In this document: one piece after another, positions 33,115 through 45,859 of the stretch
How the letters are laid out: each line of letters begins with the position of its first letter
Position numbering within the stretch: the first letter of the stretch is position 1
From: Rallus limicola
Lineage: Eukaryota > Chordata > Aves > Gruiformes > Rallidae
DNA length: 64,000 bases
Reading direction: 5' to 3'
NCBI GenBank assembly: GCA_022605955.1
Contig: JAKCOZ010000041.1
Location: forward strand, 590,001 to 654,000
Notes under the pieces: model-generated
What the model saw: the letters and a program-made list of their open reading frames with translations, nothing else
What the model was told of the DNA's origin: nothing
The model's database searches: none
Position numbers and translations under genes: made by a program

Positions 33115-35299
33115 CCCGGGGGGCTGCTCCTTAGAATACCACCCCTTGGTCCTCCTCCCATTCCCACTTCACACCAGACAGCCCGCAGGGATCTTTCAAC
33201 AGTAACACAAGATACTAATAACAACTGAAATCCCAAACACATTGGCAAGGAACACGGTACAGTCCCAAACCACAGGCTTCCTCTGTCCCCCTCTCAGGAG
33301 AGCGGACCCAGGGAGCAGCACTCCGCACTCACTTCCCAGCTGTGCTGCAGCTCAGTCACTCCCCACTCCCAGCACAGGAGCTCAAGTCACTCCCACAAAC
33401 AGTTCCTCAAGTGGAAATCCCCTTTCAGCTCTCAGGCCCTTAGAACAACACCCAAGGTCAGGACCAGTCAGTGCCCCCCGAGCAGGGGCTCCCCTCAGGG
33501 AATCCCGCCTCGGTCTCTCCCGGCACAGGCACTTCTCCCACGGTACCAGCAGAGCAGGACGCTCCTGCAGAAGGGCGCAGCTCAGCCTGTGCCCTACCAA
33601 CGCCCCTGCTTCCAAATTGTGTCCCCTCAGGCACCAGGGACCTGGTGCACGCGCCCTGCGTAGGACGTCTCCTACGGCTCATGGCAACGTCTCCAATGAC
33701 CCGTCCCCAACCTCCAAACAAACCACATACAAAAGGGCCCCACTGCACCAGGAGATGCCCCAACCCCAAAGTGCACAACCACAAAGTCTGACAAACCATA
33801 AAGATTACCTTCTCTCTTGAGATGGTCCTTGTCTACCCCCGCAGGGATCCACCTGAGCTGAGCTGTCCCTCGGGGAAGTCCCGCATTCCGTGGGAAACAC
33901 TGCTGTGCAGCTGCAGGAATTCACACACAGGGATCAGACTGCCAGACACGGGGCTTGGTAGGCAAAACTCTATTGCTAGAGCCTAGATGTTCACACAGAC
34001 ACCCCCTGAATTAAACAGTGTTTCATCCTAGCAAAACACTCTGGCAGTGAGGCAGCTTCTGCAGGTGGGATCTTTTGGGGACACACGGAAAGGAAAGGCA
34101 TGGAACAAAGTCATCTTTGGAGACTCTTAGAGCAGCTGAGCAACAGCAGCACAGGAGGTAAGGCTGCACAGTTCAAGAATCACCTGTTGGAAAGGGACAA
34201 CACAGAAGAGAGGAGTCAAGTCACCAGGGGAGGGCCCAAAGGACCTGCACTGGCACTCGTGCGGCTCATCATTTCAATACAGCACTTTAGAGAGGGAGGG
34301 ATCCAGCAGTGAGGTGATGTTTGCTGCTAATACCAGGCTACTCATGTCAGAAAAGAGCAGCCAGCTATGAAGAGGTGGGAAGAATATCCCCCTTAGGAGT
34401 TTCCCAAAGCCAGCACTTGCAGAATAAGCTCTGCACTTGGGAGAGAGAAACTAATTTCACACAGAAACGATGGGTTGGCAGCTGTCAGTCACCAAGAACA
34501 AGCACCACCATATCCTGCTCCGTTCCAGCTGCGGGCTGGTGCTGCAGGAAGCAGAACCAACGCCTGCTTCTCCCCTTCCCCTGGTCCCACAGTCCTGTTG
34601 CTCTCCCATGCTGAGCCTGACAGCTCTGCACCCACGTGCTGCATCCCCTGGCCTGAGGGCCAGCCGGACAGCTCGGCTCCTCTCCTCAGGTCACTGTGCT
34701 GAACCAACGCTCTCGCTCTGGCAGCTGCAGCCAAGATGATGGTTCACGTGCAACCAAGGCAATGGGAAGCAGCACTGCTCTTCTAGGAGCAGCCCACAGC
34801 TCCAGCACACTAACAGCATGGCAAAACAAGGTGCTCACATTTCCCTTGCACAGCATCAGCCACAGGGCTCTCAAGCTTCAATGGAATTTGTGGAATTCTC
34901 CTCGGAGAGCTCAGACTTGTCTTGCAAAACCCTGATCCTTTCAAGAAGAGTTAGAAAGATTTGATAAACGTTCTGCTGTTATCAAGAATTGATTGTGTTT
35001 GATGGCCTGGATTCTAAGGGAACAGTAAGAGTAAGAGAATGTACTGTACAGGACGGTGTGTCTTTATCACTGTGAAGAATCTCTGCAGACCCTGCATTAA
35101 AACAATGGGTGCCAGTCACAGACCCTGGATTAACACAGTGGATGCCAGCCCCGGCCTGGAGTTAAAACAGGAACTTTATACATAAGGCATCTATAAACCT
35201 ATAAAACTAATTCATATAAACTGACACCGTGCTCTCACTGTCACAGGACCTGCCAGTTCCCCAGATTTAATGAGAGCTCATTAAGTACCCAGGTTCAAT
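33115..35299. other. no recognised gene
   Basis: Open frames here (for example 33,242-33,820) have no domain I recognise. The stretch 34,985-35,060 ('ggattctaagggaacagtaa', 'ggacggtgtg') is a diverged copy of 56,441-56,505 and of the matching piece in the left P2 arm. Confidence 0.5.
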
Positions 35300-35930
35300 G
35301 GCCACAGAGCCACCCGCTTCCAGAACAACTCTTTTCCTACCGCAGGCGAGCCGAGCGCCCAGCAGCAAGGACGGGAACCCTCCCCCGTCAGGGCAGCCCC
35401 ATTGCCGGGCCCGCTGCCACCCAGGGCGTCTCCAAGCCACCCAGGCCCCGCACAGCCCACGCCCCCGCACCTGCTGCCTCGCCAAGCCCGGCCAGCGGCG
35501 CCTCCTCCAGAGCGCCCGGCGATCGGGATGCAGAGCAGGGCGGGGAGCGGCACAGGCAGCGGGACGAGGAGCCGCACACGGAGCCGGCCGCGCGGAGGAC
35601 GCGGAGCTGCAGCGCAGCCGCCGGCGCCGCCGCGCTCCAGCGGGACGCGCAGCGGTCGCCGTGGCAACGGCCGGCGGCACGCGCGCCTTCCCACCGCCAC
35701 CGCGCGAGCCGCGCTCCGCCCACCCCATCCCGGCCGCTGGGGAACTGCGGCAGCAGCGGATTCCAGCTGCTCGGGGCTGGCAGAGCCCGAGGGAAGGGAC
35801 GGGAAACCGGGGCACAGGAGGGAGCAGCTCCGGCCTCAGCTACCAGAGATGCCGGGGGCGCCGCCACCACCAGTCCGGGAGGAGCAGAGCCGGGACCTTT
35901 GCCCACAGGAACCTCTGCACAAGAGGCAGC
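35300..35930. promoter_or_regulatory. CpG island, probable promoter
   Basis: A compact GC- and CG-rich block in otherwise ordinary DNA, richest at 35,460-35,720. It contains a perfect RFX X-box. Long frames on both strands reflect the base composition. The gene it may serve is not identified, and its direction is not clear. Confidence 0.55.
35655..35668 (+). promoter_or_regulatory. RFX X-box, GTCGCC-GT-GGCAAC
   Basis: Fits the full two-half-site X-box consensus (GTNRCC, 0-3 bases, RGYAAC) with a two-base spacer. It is bound by RFX factors, often at promoters of ciliary genes. It lies in the core of the CpG island. Confidence 0.6.
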
Positions 35931-36411
35931 AGGAATTTTGCTCCAGCTGCCCCGATGAGTCCTGCTGTTCCCATCTATCCTCCTGTTCCCTTACCCTCTC
36001 CTCAATATAGGCCTGACTCTGCGTCTGAGACAAGGAGCTCTCTGTCCCTTGAGACAAGGAGCTGGGCAGAATGGACTAGTTTCTGGCAAGAGACCCTCTT
36101 CTCCTTCTGATGCCACCATGTGCAAGGCATCGGCTGGCCCCTAGAGAGAGGATCCGGGCAGAGGTGGAAGGGTGATGGCAATGGTAATTAAAAGCCCAAA
36201 CCCAGACTGGGACGGTTTGCAAGTCATTTGGGACCCCCTGACGGGTTCCCCAGAAAAGCAGATGGTCCTGAGAACCCCAAGAGCGCGAGCAGAGGAGGAT
36301 GTCTGTACTCGGGCAGGAGATGGCACCACAGGGTGAGGAATGAGAGTAAAACCCCAAGGGGAATGTCACAATGGGACAATGTCTGGAAAGCCCTAGGAAA
36401 CTCTGAGCCTA
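35931..36411. other. no clear feature
   Basis: Unassigned sequence between the CpG island and the retroviral RT remnant. Part of it may be further retroviral sequence too decayed for me to assign. Confidence 0.4.
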
Positions 36412-36930
36412 ATGCCAACAGGAAACAAGACTGTTCAAGAGCTGCACCCTGTGCTGGCCAATCCCTGCACCTTGCTGACTAAATGGGGACAGAACCAAGC
36501 ATGGGTTACAGGACTGGCTTGGAAAGATGCATTCTTCTGTCAGCCTTTAGCCAAAGAAAGGCCAAAGTTACCTGCATTTCAATGGGAAGGTCCCACCACT
36601 GCTGGGGAAACCCAGCTCACCTGGGCAGTGTCACCCCAAGGTCTGAGAAACGGCCCAACACTCTTTGGGAATCAAGTAGCATGAGAACTTGAAACAGGGC
36701 ACCCTCCCTCCAGAGGCAGGATCCTCCTGCACAAGGTGAATCCTCTGGTAACAGCAACTGAAACCAAACCTGACTCTAGTTGATGGGCAAGTGTGGTGAA
36801 TTTTTGGGCATCGAGTTTCTCCACAGAAAGCTCAAATAGTGCAGCAACAGGGAGCCTACCTTGGCTACAAACTGGCTGGAGGAGAAGGAGAGCTGAGAAC
36901 AAATGGAAGAGAAGCCACCTGGGGAACCCC
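36412..36930 (+). pseudogene. decayed class I (gamma-type) retroviral reverse transcriptase
   Basis: The frame 36,412-36,684 shows the RT motifs LAWKDAFFC, FQWEGP, QLTWAVSPQGLRNGPTLFG. After a break, a different frame at 36,812-36,930 shows RVSPQKAQ and AYLGYKLAGG from the RT connection. The place where the catalytic YxDD should be (about 36,720-36,760) is no longer recognisable. It is a dead piece, of the same class as the integrase at 7.1-7.65 kb. Confidence 0.8.
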
Positions 36931-39900
36931 CTCAGCAATAAAAACAGCTCAGTCTCCTGCTGGAGAACAGGGAGCCCAGAGAGCTCTGCTTCCACTCAAG
37001 TCTCTTGCTCACACCCCCTGCTGCTCCTCTCCCTGCCCTGCACTTGCACACGCCTGCTGCAATAAGGAGGCCGATGGGGGCACCGAGAACAGGGCAGGGT
37101 ATCGCAAGGGTGGGGGGAATACAGAGGGGAGAACTCTTCATTGGGAATGTGGGAGCTCTCGGGGGGGGGGGGGGGGGGGGAAGTTCCCCTCTTCCCACAG
37201 GAGAGCGGGCAGGCTCCTGCCTTACCTCTCTGGGAGGCTAACAGGTCCTCAGGCATCCTGCTGTTGTTCTGCAGGTCCCTCACAGGAACAGATGCCGGGG
37301 CAACGCTGCTCACTTCCCTCTCGTGGGGATCCACTGGCCAGGCCTGGGCAGAAAGGGAGGCTGGAGTCCTCACTGCTAAGAGAGGAAAAGAGTTTCCTAA
37401 TCCCAGCCTTGGCTTCTCTGAAAACTATCAGTAAAGCCCCACACAGCGCTGCTGCTATTGCTGAAAGACATCTTGGCAAGGAGACAGACCTTGCCAGCCT
37501 TTCTACAGCTCCAGCCCATCCTTGTGGTCAGGGCTGATGGGGAAAGAGGAGGAAGAAGTGGGAATTTACTTACGCTGACACCACAGCTTGACAGCAGCGA
37601 TAGAAACAGAACTCACATCGATTTATGGCCAGATGGGCCATAGGCCCTGAGCTGGCTGCCAGCAGAAGGGATCTGGCTGCTGTTGGCAAAGGAGAAAGCA
37701 AATGAACTAATGGTAGAGATGTGATGCCACGCGCACCACGGGAGGGGGGCAGCATCATCTGGAGCAGCCAAACCCCTGCTCTGACACAGAGGCAGCAAGC
37801 ACTGAGCTCCAAAGACCAGTTCTCCCTGAAATCAGGGCAGTTCCCTGCATTTGGCTGAGCCATCGCTGCATGATCACCCCCTTCTCTGCTGACCTTCTTC
37901 TGCCGGGATCCAACTGCTGCCACAGAGCTGCCAGCTGGAGCGCAGGCTGCGGCTGCACAGAGCTCAGCACCCGGCTTGGGAGCTGGCAAGGCTCCCACAG
38001 CAGACAGCCACTGGGGCCTAGCACCTGCTGTTAACAGGAGGAGGAGAAATGACCCCAAGTCACAGACTGACAGCTTACTGGGAGACTGAGGCACCAGCGT
38101 GCCCTCAGGTGCTGAGCCCCAGGACCCTCTGACCTCACAGTACTCCAGCACTAAGACAACAGGCTACAAACTTGCATGGCATTGGCCACTTGCCCATCCA
38201 CAGCTGCAAGGCTTCTCTCCTCTCCTTTCCAAGGGCAGGCAACCCACAAAACAACAGAAACGGGGCTGGCCTCAAAAACCCCTTCCTCTCACCTCTTCTG
38301 ACAATTCAGACCTAGAGGCAGCATGTTTCCCAGCCCCTGAGCCGGGCCAGCATCTCCCCCAGCCCCAGCCTCTACAGCCGGGCTCTTGCTGGGCAGCCTG
38401 ACAAACAGCTGCTGCACTTGCAGCGTCTCCAGGGTGTCCCCAGCAGCTTCTGGGCAGCTCCCTGGGCCCAGCAGCATTCCTGGGCTCCAGCACTGTCGCT
38501 GCCCGGGAACAGCCTCCAGGGAAAGGCTGCGGGGACGGGACTGCAACCAGCCCCGGCTGAACAAGGCTCCAGGCTGCTGCAGCCCTTTCCCTGCGCTGAA
38601 ATCAGCTCGTGGCCACGATGGGGGACGATGGGCTCTCTGCAGGCGAGAGTCTACTCGAGGGGCTGTGCTGGCTGGGCCTGAGCGAGCTGCCAGCAGGTTC
38701 CCCAGCAGTCTCAGGAGCCGGCACGGTGCCGGTGCCAGCCGGGACTCCCGGCATCGCTGTGCCCACGGGGCTCCCTGCACAGGGAGCTGCTCGAGCCAGG
38801 GGCAGTTCCAGCCACAGAACGATGCACTCAAGGGATGCATTTCCCATGGCCTGGCACAGCCATGGCCATCGAGTGCCAAGGCGGGAGGAAGCTGCTGTGG
38901 CACCGCCGGGGAAACGTCACTCAACTCCAGCAGCTTCTCCCTCTCCCGGGGCTGTCCGGGCACCGCAGCAGAGGCCAGGCTCACCCTGCCCACTGCTCTC
39001 GGACCCAACCTTCAGCTGCTTTCACCTCAAGACTCGGAAGAGATTTCTTTCCAGCTTCCCAGAGAGACTCCAGGGCCTCTACAGGGTTTGGGCTTCATCA
39101 AATGCGTTACCCCATTCCTTACAGCCTCAGGGAGAGGTAGAGGGGACTCTGCAGAGCAGCTTTTGGAGAAGAGGTCGGGCTGGTCAGCCAGCAGGAACAT
39201 GCCAATAAACGCCATGGGATACAGAAGGAGACCAGGGGAGCTGCTTTGCAAAATCCCCTGACAGGTGCCTCTAGAGCTCTGCAAACACGACGACTCTCCC
39301 ATGGACGCTCAGTGCAGCCACAAGGATCAGGCACAGGCACAGCTCAGGTACATTATTCCAGAAGGAAAAAGCCTCAGGGCCTGATGGGGAAGAAAAGGCA
39401 GGTCCTTGCTACTCTGTTCCCTCAGCTTGAAACAAACAGCAACCAATTCCTGTCCAAGGACTTCAGCTACCCTCCTCTCACCCAGTGCTCTCTAAACATT
39501 CATCTGCACTAAAGCAGATGGGTTCAGAAAGGCTGGAGGTAGCTGAGACAGTTACCTCCCTGCTGGCTTTCTCCCTTCTTGTCTCAGGACAGGCACAGGC
39601 ACAGCTTAAGGCCAAGGAGAGAGCGTGCTTAGAAGGGGTGGAGGGCCCAACTCCCATCACCTTCAAGCAAAGGCCAGCACCAAATACCCTTAAAGACACA
39701 AAGGTCTCTTTGGACTTGGGACTTTCAAACAAGGAATGGGGGTACCACAGTGAGTGGGACTGGGGCATTAAGCAGGGATTCAGGTCCACATTCTTCAGGC
39801 TCTTTGCGTAGGACGAATACCCAGGGAAAGCACCAGTGGCAAGTGTGCCTGGTTAAGATCGCTTCCCAAGGGAAGCCAGGCACATCCCAGTGCTTAAGGT

Positions 39901-40027
39901 ATTAAAAACACCCCTGAGAAAGCAGTAGGCACAAGAACTGAGTGTGTGTCGTGCAGCCAGGATAGAAGGGGGCTTCTGCCACTGCCTTACCCTGTCAGAC
40001 TAAGCCAAGCGTGGATGATGACAAGGC
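36931..40027. other. no recognised gene; contains a 20-base G run
   Basis: About 3.1 kb with a poly-G run at 37,161-37,180. Long frames on both strands at 38,289-39,261 have no known domain. Possible splice sites exist, but I cannot assemble a gene. Confidence 0.5.
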
Positions 40028-40290
40028 TGGAGCACCCCATCCTACAAGGACAGCCTGAGAGAGTTGGGTTAAATCAGACATTACAAAGAAGCTCTTCCTA
40101 AGGCGTAGTGCTGAGTCACTGGCACAGGTTGCCCAGAGAGGTGGTGGAAGCCCCAGCCCGGGAGGCATTCAGGGTCAGGCTCCATAAGCTCTGAGCAACC
40201 CCATCTGGTTCAGGGGCTCCCTGCTCACTGCAGGGGGTTACACTAGATGACCTGGAAAGCGCTCTAGGACTCGATGATCTGGCCCTCAGC
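40028..40290 (+). mobile_element. CR1 3' region fragment
   Basis: Plus-strand CR1 tail: 'aggacagcctgagagagttg', then 'gaagctcttcctaag', 'gcacaggttgcccagagagg' and 'ggttacactagatgacctgg'. No terminal octamer is left. Confidence 0.8.
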
Positions 40291-41419
40291 TTGGGTGTGA
40301 GCTACATAAAAGGGACACCACCACATCTGCAGATTGGTTCAGAACCTCACATAGGCCTTGGAGTTATCGTGGGCCTCTGCAGCAGCAGCAGCTTCACACA
40401 TCCAGCACAACACTGCCATGGCTGAGCCCAGGTGACAAACACTCACCCACACAGCTCCAACAGCAACACGGTGTCTGGCCCTGGGGAGGTCACTTCACCT
40501 CCAGGCCAGGCTCACTGACTGCAAAGCAAACAGGGGGCCCCTCTCACCGCCTGCACTCACCTGCGCTCGGACCGAACCCAGAGGAGCCCCATCAGGCAGA
40601 CATACCAGGCCCTGCTTGAGCAGCCAACGTCCCACCTCCAGACGGCAAAACCACCTCTCAGCAGGTGACACAAACAACAGGCAAACTTCAGCTGCTGGGG
40701 CCTCCTAAGGCCTTGCCACGAGTCCACCGCGCAGACACACAGGATCAGCCCGCACGCTCCCAGCACAGGCCCTGGGCAGCAGCAGGGCCCAGAGTCCTTC
40801 CATCCCTGCGGAAAAGCCTCGGCCCCTCAGGCCCTGCCGCTGCCAGCCCAGCACTGCCAGCAGTGTCAAGCTGCAGCCTGCCAGGCTGCCCCCAGCGCCG
40901 GGGGGGAACTGCGCTGCCAGAGGCTCCCCAAAACGCAGGCACCTGGCTCTGCACAGCAACGGCTGCTGAGAGAAACACCTCAGCTCTGACCCCACTGCAC
41001 CTTCCTCCTGCTGCGCTGGGGCAGCCCCAGCGGGCTCTGGAGTTCACAGCAACCTCCTGGAGGGACATTATGGCCAGGAAGCGGCTGCTACAATTCAAGG
41101 CTACTTTCTTCACTGCCCCAAGGATTCCACATGGAGCAGATCTGGGAGCAGGGGGCTGTCCTCATCTGCACACAAGGGAAAAAGCATCATCAGAAGCAGC
41201 AGCAGCAGCAGCAGCTTCCTGAACAAAGAGTCAGCATTTTCAAAAGATACTCCCCAGCCTTCCCATCAACAATGCCTTCCTAGCAAGTTCTCCCATCCCT
41301 GTCCTTCCTCTCTAGAGAACATCTGCTGCAGGCACGGCCCTGAGCCCTGCCTAGTTTCAGACTCTCACAAGACAGTCACATTAACATGTTCCACATGGGG
41401 CCCAAACCAAGAACCACGC
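40291..41419. other. no clear gene; possible minus-strand exon
   Basis: On the minus strand a good donor (GCGCAG|GTGAGTG at about 40,562) ends an open frame coming from 40,677, which could be an exon of unknown type. A short AGC run lies at about 41,195-41,215. Confidence 0.3.
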
Positions 41420-41839
41420 TGTCCTAGTTTCAGCTAGGAGGGAGTTAACTTCTCCTAGGAACCAGAGAGGAGGGGATACATCCAGGACAGGTGACCCTGA
41501 ATTGGCCAAAGGGGTTATGCCATGCCAATTACTTCATGCTCAGTATAAAAGGAGGGGGAGGAGACTCCGAAGGCTTGTGGTTGTTGGAGGGGAGGGAGCG
41601 GGCTGAGCTGTGTGTGTTTTGGTGAGACAATTGTATGTTGTATCATATTATCATTGTTATACCCGTTGTTTTACTGTTATTCTAGTAAACCACCCTTATC
41701 CCAACCTGCAGGGTTTTTGGTGGTTTGGTTTGGGTTTCCTTTTTCCCTGTCTTTTCCCCCAGCTTTCCCCCTCCCCCATTTCAAAACAAAACAAGCACAC
41801 GTGGTGCCCAGCTTCTTGGCTGGGTCAGAAACCTTGACA
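41420..41839 (+). mobile_element. solo LTR, TGTCCTAGTTTCAG family
   Basis: 420 bp from TGTCCTAG to CTTGACA, related along its length to the LTRs in P1 (shared 'gttaacttc', 'aggacaggtgaccc', 'catgccaattac', 'cccttatcccaacc'). TATAAAA is at 41,544-41,550. Flanking CACGC/CATGT would be a 5-bp target duplication changed by two C-to-T steps. Confidence 0.85.
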
Positions 41840-42981
41840 CATGTGTCCAAGCCATTTCTGTGGTTACTTCTCTGTGCTGCCAAGTAATCCATCAGCACAA
41901 CCTGGCCCAGGGGGAACACCCCACGCTGGACTCACCACCTTGCTGCAGCACAGAAGCCAGGCGCCTTCTCAAGACCGGCCCTAGGAAAAGAAACCCGCCA
42001 GAGCAGCGCACAGCGTGACAGCCTGTGTCCCCATCTGCCAGCTAAGGAGCCCATCTCCTGCTCTGCCAGCCCCAGACTCACGCCCCACAGCACAGCCACA
42101 CTCGCAGGATGGAAGGGGAGGAAGGCAGGAAGGTTTCTCTGGAGGCTGCAGTCCTCTGCATAACAAACCATGAGGGAAAAGACCCTGCAGACAACACGAG
42201 GCACGGAAACAGTGCGAGGGCTGGACACAAAGCACATCGTCACATGTGCACAGCTCACACTGACCTCCAGTCCCAGGGAAACGCTTCCTGAGGCGAATGC
42301 TCCGTGTCCTGATCAAATTCTTCTGCCTCCTACTGCCCCTCCTCATCCCCTGCGTGGGGCAACGGCTCGAGCTGCTGGTGGGGCACACAGGGCTCTTCTC
42401 TGGCAGACCGCAGGGGCACTCCCTGACCGGCTGCGGTGGTTTCCCATGGCAAGGTTCTTGTGGAGGGTTGGGGGCTGCAGGAGTGGCTTCTGCAAGAAGC
42501 ATTGAGAAGCTTTCTGTGAGCCTGACAGAGCAAACACCAGCCGACTCCAGGCCAGAGCTGCTGCTGACCAAGGCCCCACCAGCTGGAAGGACAACACAGA
42601 AGAAGGGAGAACACAGCCAGCTGGTGAGAGATGGGCAGCCCCAGCACCACGGCGCTGGCAAACGCAGTGCTGGCCTTTGCTGGAGAGAAGAGGGAAAGGT
42701 TTCTGCACAGGGAGGCACCTGGGCCCACAGAAAGGTGCTGCACTTGCTGCGGGAAAGAACAGGCACCCAAAGAACAAAGTGCCTCAGTCAAAAGCCCTGC
42801 GCTTATCGTGGCTGCTCATGGTCTGGAGGGAAATGCAGCAAGGCCAAGCCTGGAAGGGAAAGAACCACCTAAGGCCTGAGGTTAACGCCTGTTAAGCACA
42901 GCCTGGCAACAGTTCCTCTCATTAGAGGCACACCAAGGGAAGGAGAAGAGCCTTGTGAGCTGCAAGAGAGCAGGTGCAAAA
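41840..42981. other. no recognised gene
   Basis: Open frames on both strands (for example 42,297-42,872) have no known domain. The P2 left arm may begin inside this stretch; the window ends before its right-arm partner is reached. Confidence 0.45.
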
Positions 42982-43839
42982 GAAAGCCTGCTTTACAAGG
43001 GGTTCCCATCTCCTCATTCCAATACAGCTGGTCAAGCAGACTGGATTAAACGACAGCAACACTCGGTCCCGTTCTTCTAACAGCCTCCACGCTGGGCTTG
43101 CTCCAACACACAAGTCCACAACACAGACCACAGGAGGAAAAACAACCAACCAGCAACGCAGGGAGCTCAGCACCAGCAAGAACAAACTCTCTTTTTAGCC
43201 CTTACGCCCACCTGCTCCGGGCTCTCCACACAAGAGTCACTACTGTCCCCACCTTTCTACAGCATCTGCATTTGGAGACATCACTTCTCCAACGGGACCG
43301 AGGGCTTCCCCCAACAGTCACAAGGTCCCTTTCCTTGAGCGTTTGGATGAATCAGCTCCCCTGACAGTGAGGACAGCTACGGCTGACCACAGCCTCACAC
43401 TACACCAACGCCTTGATCCACCCCTGGGGGGTTCAGCTCCGACTTGCAGCTGCCACTGCTCAGCCAAACCCTCCCCCTTTCATACCCGTCAAGGGCTTGG
43501 ATGTCACACAGCAGATCCTTGGGAACCAAATCCCTCAGCCCTTCTGCAGACATGAGGATATTGCCATCATCCACAGCCACACCAACCATCTACTCTGGCC
43601 TCACAGCCCCAGGCTTAAAGCCCTCTCTGTCCCCATCAAATCACCCAACACGACTGCACAGCTCCCACTGGAAAGACGCTGGAAAGATGTACCTGACAGA
43701 CATGGACAACAGTCAGTCTGCTCAACCTGAGCAAGGACGTGGCATGGAAAAGCAAACTGTCCCTTATCAGCCAGGCTTTTACCTCCTCTGATGTTGGAAC
43801 AGCAGGTGGAGCCCAGAAACAGTCTGCAGCACAGCTGAG

Positions 43840-44295
43840 TCACCTGGGGCCACACCAGGATGGACACACCAGACCCAGCAGCCACAGCAGAGCACAGATG
43901 CTGGAGGAAAGACATCAGATGCCTCCACACTTGAGAGAGTACAGTTAAAAACTCCAGACAGACCCCCTAAAATATTCTGTGTGTGTGTGTGTCTGAGTGC
44001 AGACTGAAGACTGTGGGGGTGTGTGGGGTCTGTGTGCAAAGACTCGGTAACAGCAAGGGGAGTCTGTGGGGCTACCTCAAGGCCAGAGACATTCTGATTC
44101 CCTAGTTCCAGGGGAAGAGTTTGAACAGGGCTGGGGAAACGCCAGATCCATTCTCACAGGGATTCCCCAGGGGGTTTTGCCAGCTGAGGTCCAGGCAGCA
44201 CCAAGCGAGGCCATAGAGGCGATGGAGCCAGCTGGGCAGAGCAGCAGCACCCGCTCCAGGATTTTGGCGTGCCAGGCCCAGCCAGCCATGCCTGC
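43840..44295. other. segment present only in the left P2 arm
   Basis: In the right arm the sequence jumps from the partner of about 43,838 to that of about 44,296 (near 63,146). It is an insertion here or a deletion there. It holds a TG run at about 43,979-43,992 and no recognised gene. Confidence 0.75.
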
Positions 44296-44509
44296 TTGCT
44301 GGCCAGATGGGAGCTGAATTGTCAGTGCTCAGCCAGTCCTCCCCAGGGCATCTACAGCTCCTGCCCAGCATCAGATGCAGTTTGCTGGCAGCAATGGCTG
44401 CTGCAGGGGCAGTGGCTGTGATGCCAGTACTGGGGAGGAGATGGAAGCCTCCATCCTCCCAGCACTGATGCTGATCCGTGGGGTTTCTCCTACCCACAGA
44501 GATGCCCTC

Positions 44510-44629
44510 CCTCAGCCTCTCTCTGCACCACAGATGGCCTAGTCCCCTCAGAATCTCTGTAGCCCTGGTTTCTACCCTCTCCAGTAGCTCCCTGTCCTTC
44601 TTCAACTGGGGAGCCCAGAACTGCCACAT
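44510..44629 (-). mobile_element. CR1 ORF2 fragment (left arm)
   Basis: The minus frame reads FWAPQLKKDRELLERVETRA, the CR1 ORF2 C-terminal region. It is a short internal scrap, paired with 62,811-62,945 in the right arm. Confidence 0.8.
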
Positions 44630-44898
44630 GTCCCTGTTTTGCTCAGAGAGCGCAGAATAAACAGAGAAATGGTTATTGACCAGAATCTTGAAAGCCAGAT
44701 GCTCAGAGTGAGACCTTTGGCTTCAGTAACCAGGAAACAAAGAGGAAAGTTTATACCCCTACTTAGGATAACGCCTGTGGGACAGGAAAGGTCCTTGCAC
44801 CTGCAGCTTGATCCCAGCACCACACCCTCCAACACAACCAGGATCTTGCCATGCCTGAGGAACAGGGATGGAAATCTCACCTGCCATCCCCACCTTAC

Positions 44899-45010
44899 CC
44901 TGGGGCATTTCACCTCCTCTGCCACTTTCAGCCAGAAGTAAAGGCCCTGAAGCCCTTCATTCTGCACAGCTTCACCAGGGGCTGCACCAGGCTCTGGCCA
45001 CAACCACCAC
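44899..45010 (-). other. candidate 112-nt exon (left arm)
   Basis: Flanked on the minus strand by a pyrimidine-rich CCTTAG acceptor and a GTAAGG donor, both kept in the two arms. Only one of the three frames is open across it (WWLWPEPGAAPGEAVQ...). I do not recognise the product, and it may be non-coding. Confidence 0.25.
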
Positions 45011-45859
45011 CTAAGGAGAAGAAACACAAAGATCAGCAGAGCTGGAGTTCAATGGGAGGGAAACAAGCAGGTTTTCTCTTGCCTCTCCAGAGGGTGTCAA
45101 ACACAGAGCCAGCTGCAGCTCTGAGCCTGTCAACTGCTCCCCACAGCTTGTCTGCTCCCCCTGGCAATCACAGGCAGCTCTCCCCAGTCTCTGGCAGGCA
45201 GTGGCTCTGCCTGCAGTCGCCCCTCAGACTACGGACCATTGGCAATTAAGGCAGCACCAGGCACCTCCCCTCACACTCCTTTTCCTCCCCTGGTTCAGCA
45301 GCTTACCAGGTTGGAGGATTTGCTCTCCCAAACCAGGGGCTCAAAATACACCCCTGCCAGGCCCAGCCCAGTGGCAGGAACGACTGAGACATCACCCAGT
45401 GTCCCTCCCAAAGCGCTCCACGCCTCAGCACAGCAACTGGGACCATTCCAGAACTTTCCTGGGCTCTCGCTGCCTCCTGCAGACCCGTGGCTCTTCCCAG
45501 GCCAGAGTTGGCCACATCTCAGGTCCTGCTGCTGCCCGGGAGAGGTACAGCTCTCAGCAACAGAGCTAAAGAACATGGGGACCTGTCAGCAGGGCCTTGT
45601 AAAATGGGGTGCAGGAGTTACCAGCTGCCATGGGCTGGCCTTGCACTGCTTTGAGAAGAGACAAGCTGGGATCCTCTGCTGCAGTTCCCCTTCCACCCAA
45701 CGACATTGACTTCTGCAGGAAGAGTTTGGGATCTCACAGACAGGACACATCTGCTTCAGGACAACACAGAAGCATCTAGAGACCTGCGACCCTGAAGCAT
45801 CTCTGCAGATTCCCCAGGTACAAACTGCACCACTCAAAGGGAAAAACCCAACCGGTTAC

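Noticed and set aside
38289..39261. Overlapping frames of 239 and 291 codons on opposite strands
   Set aside because: No domain, both strands open, and no convincing splice or start signals.
43395..43589. 64-codon frame conserved in both P2 arms (also 63,392-63,586)
   Set aside because: The arms are nearly identical at all bases, so a shared frame is not evidence of selection; no family recognised.
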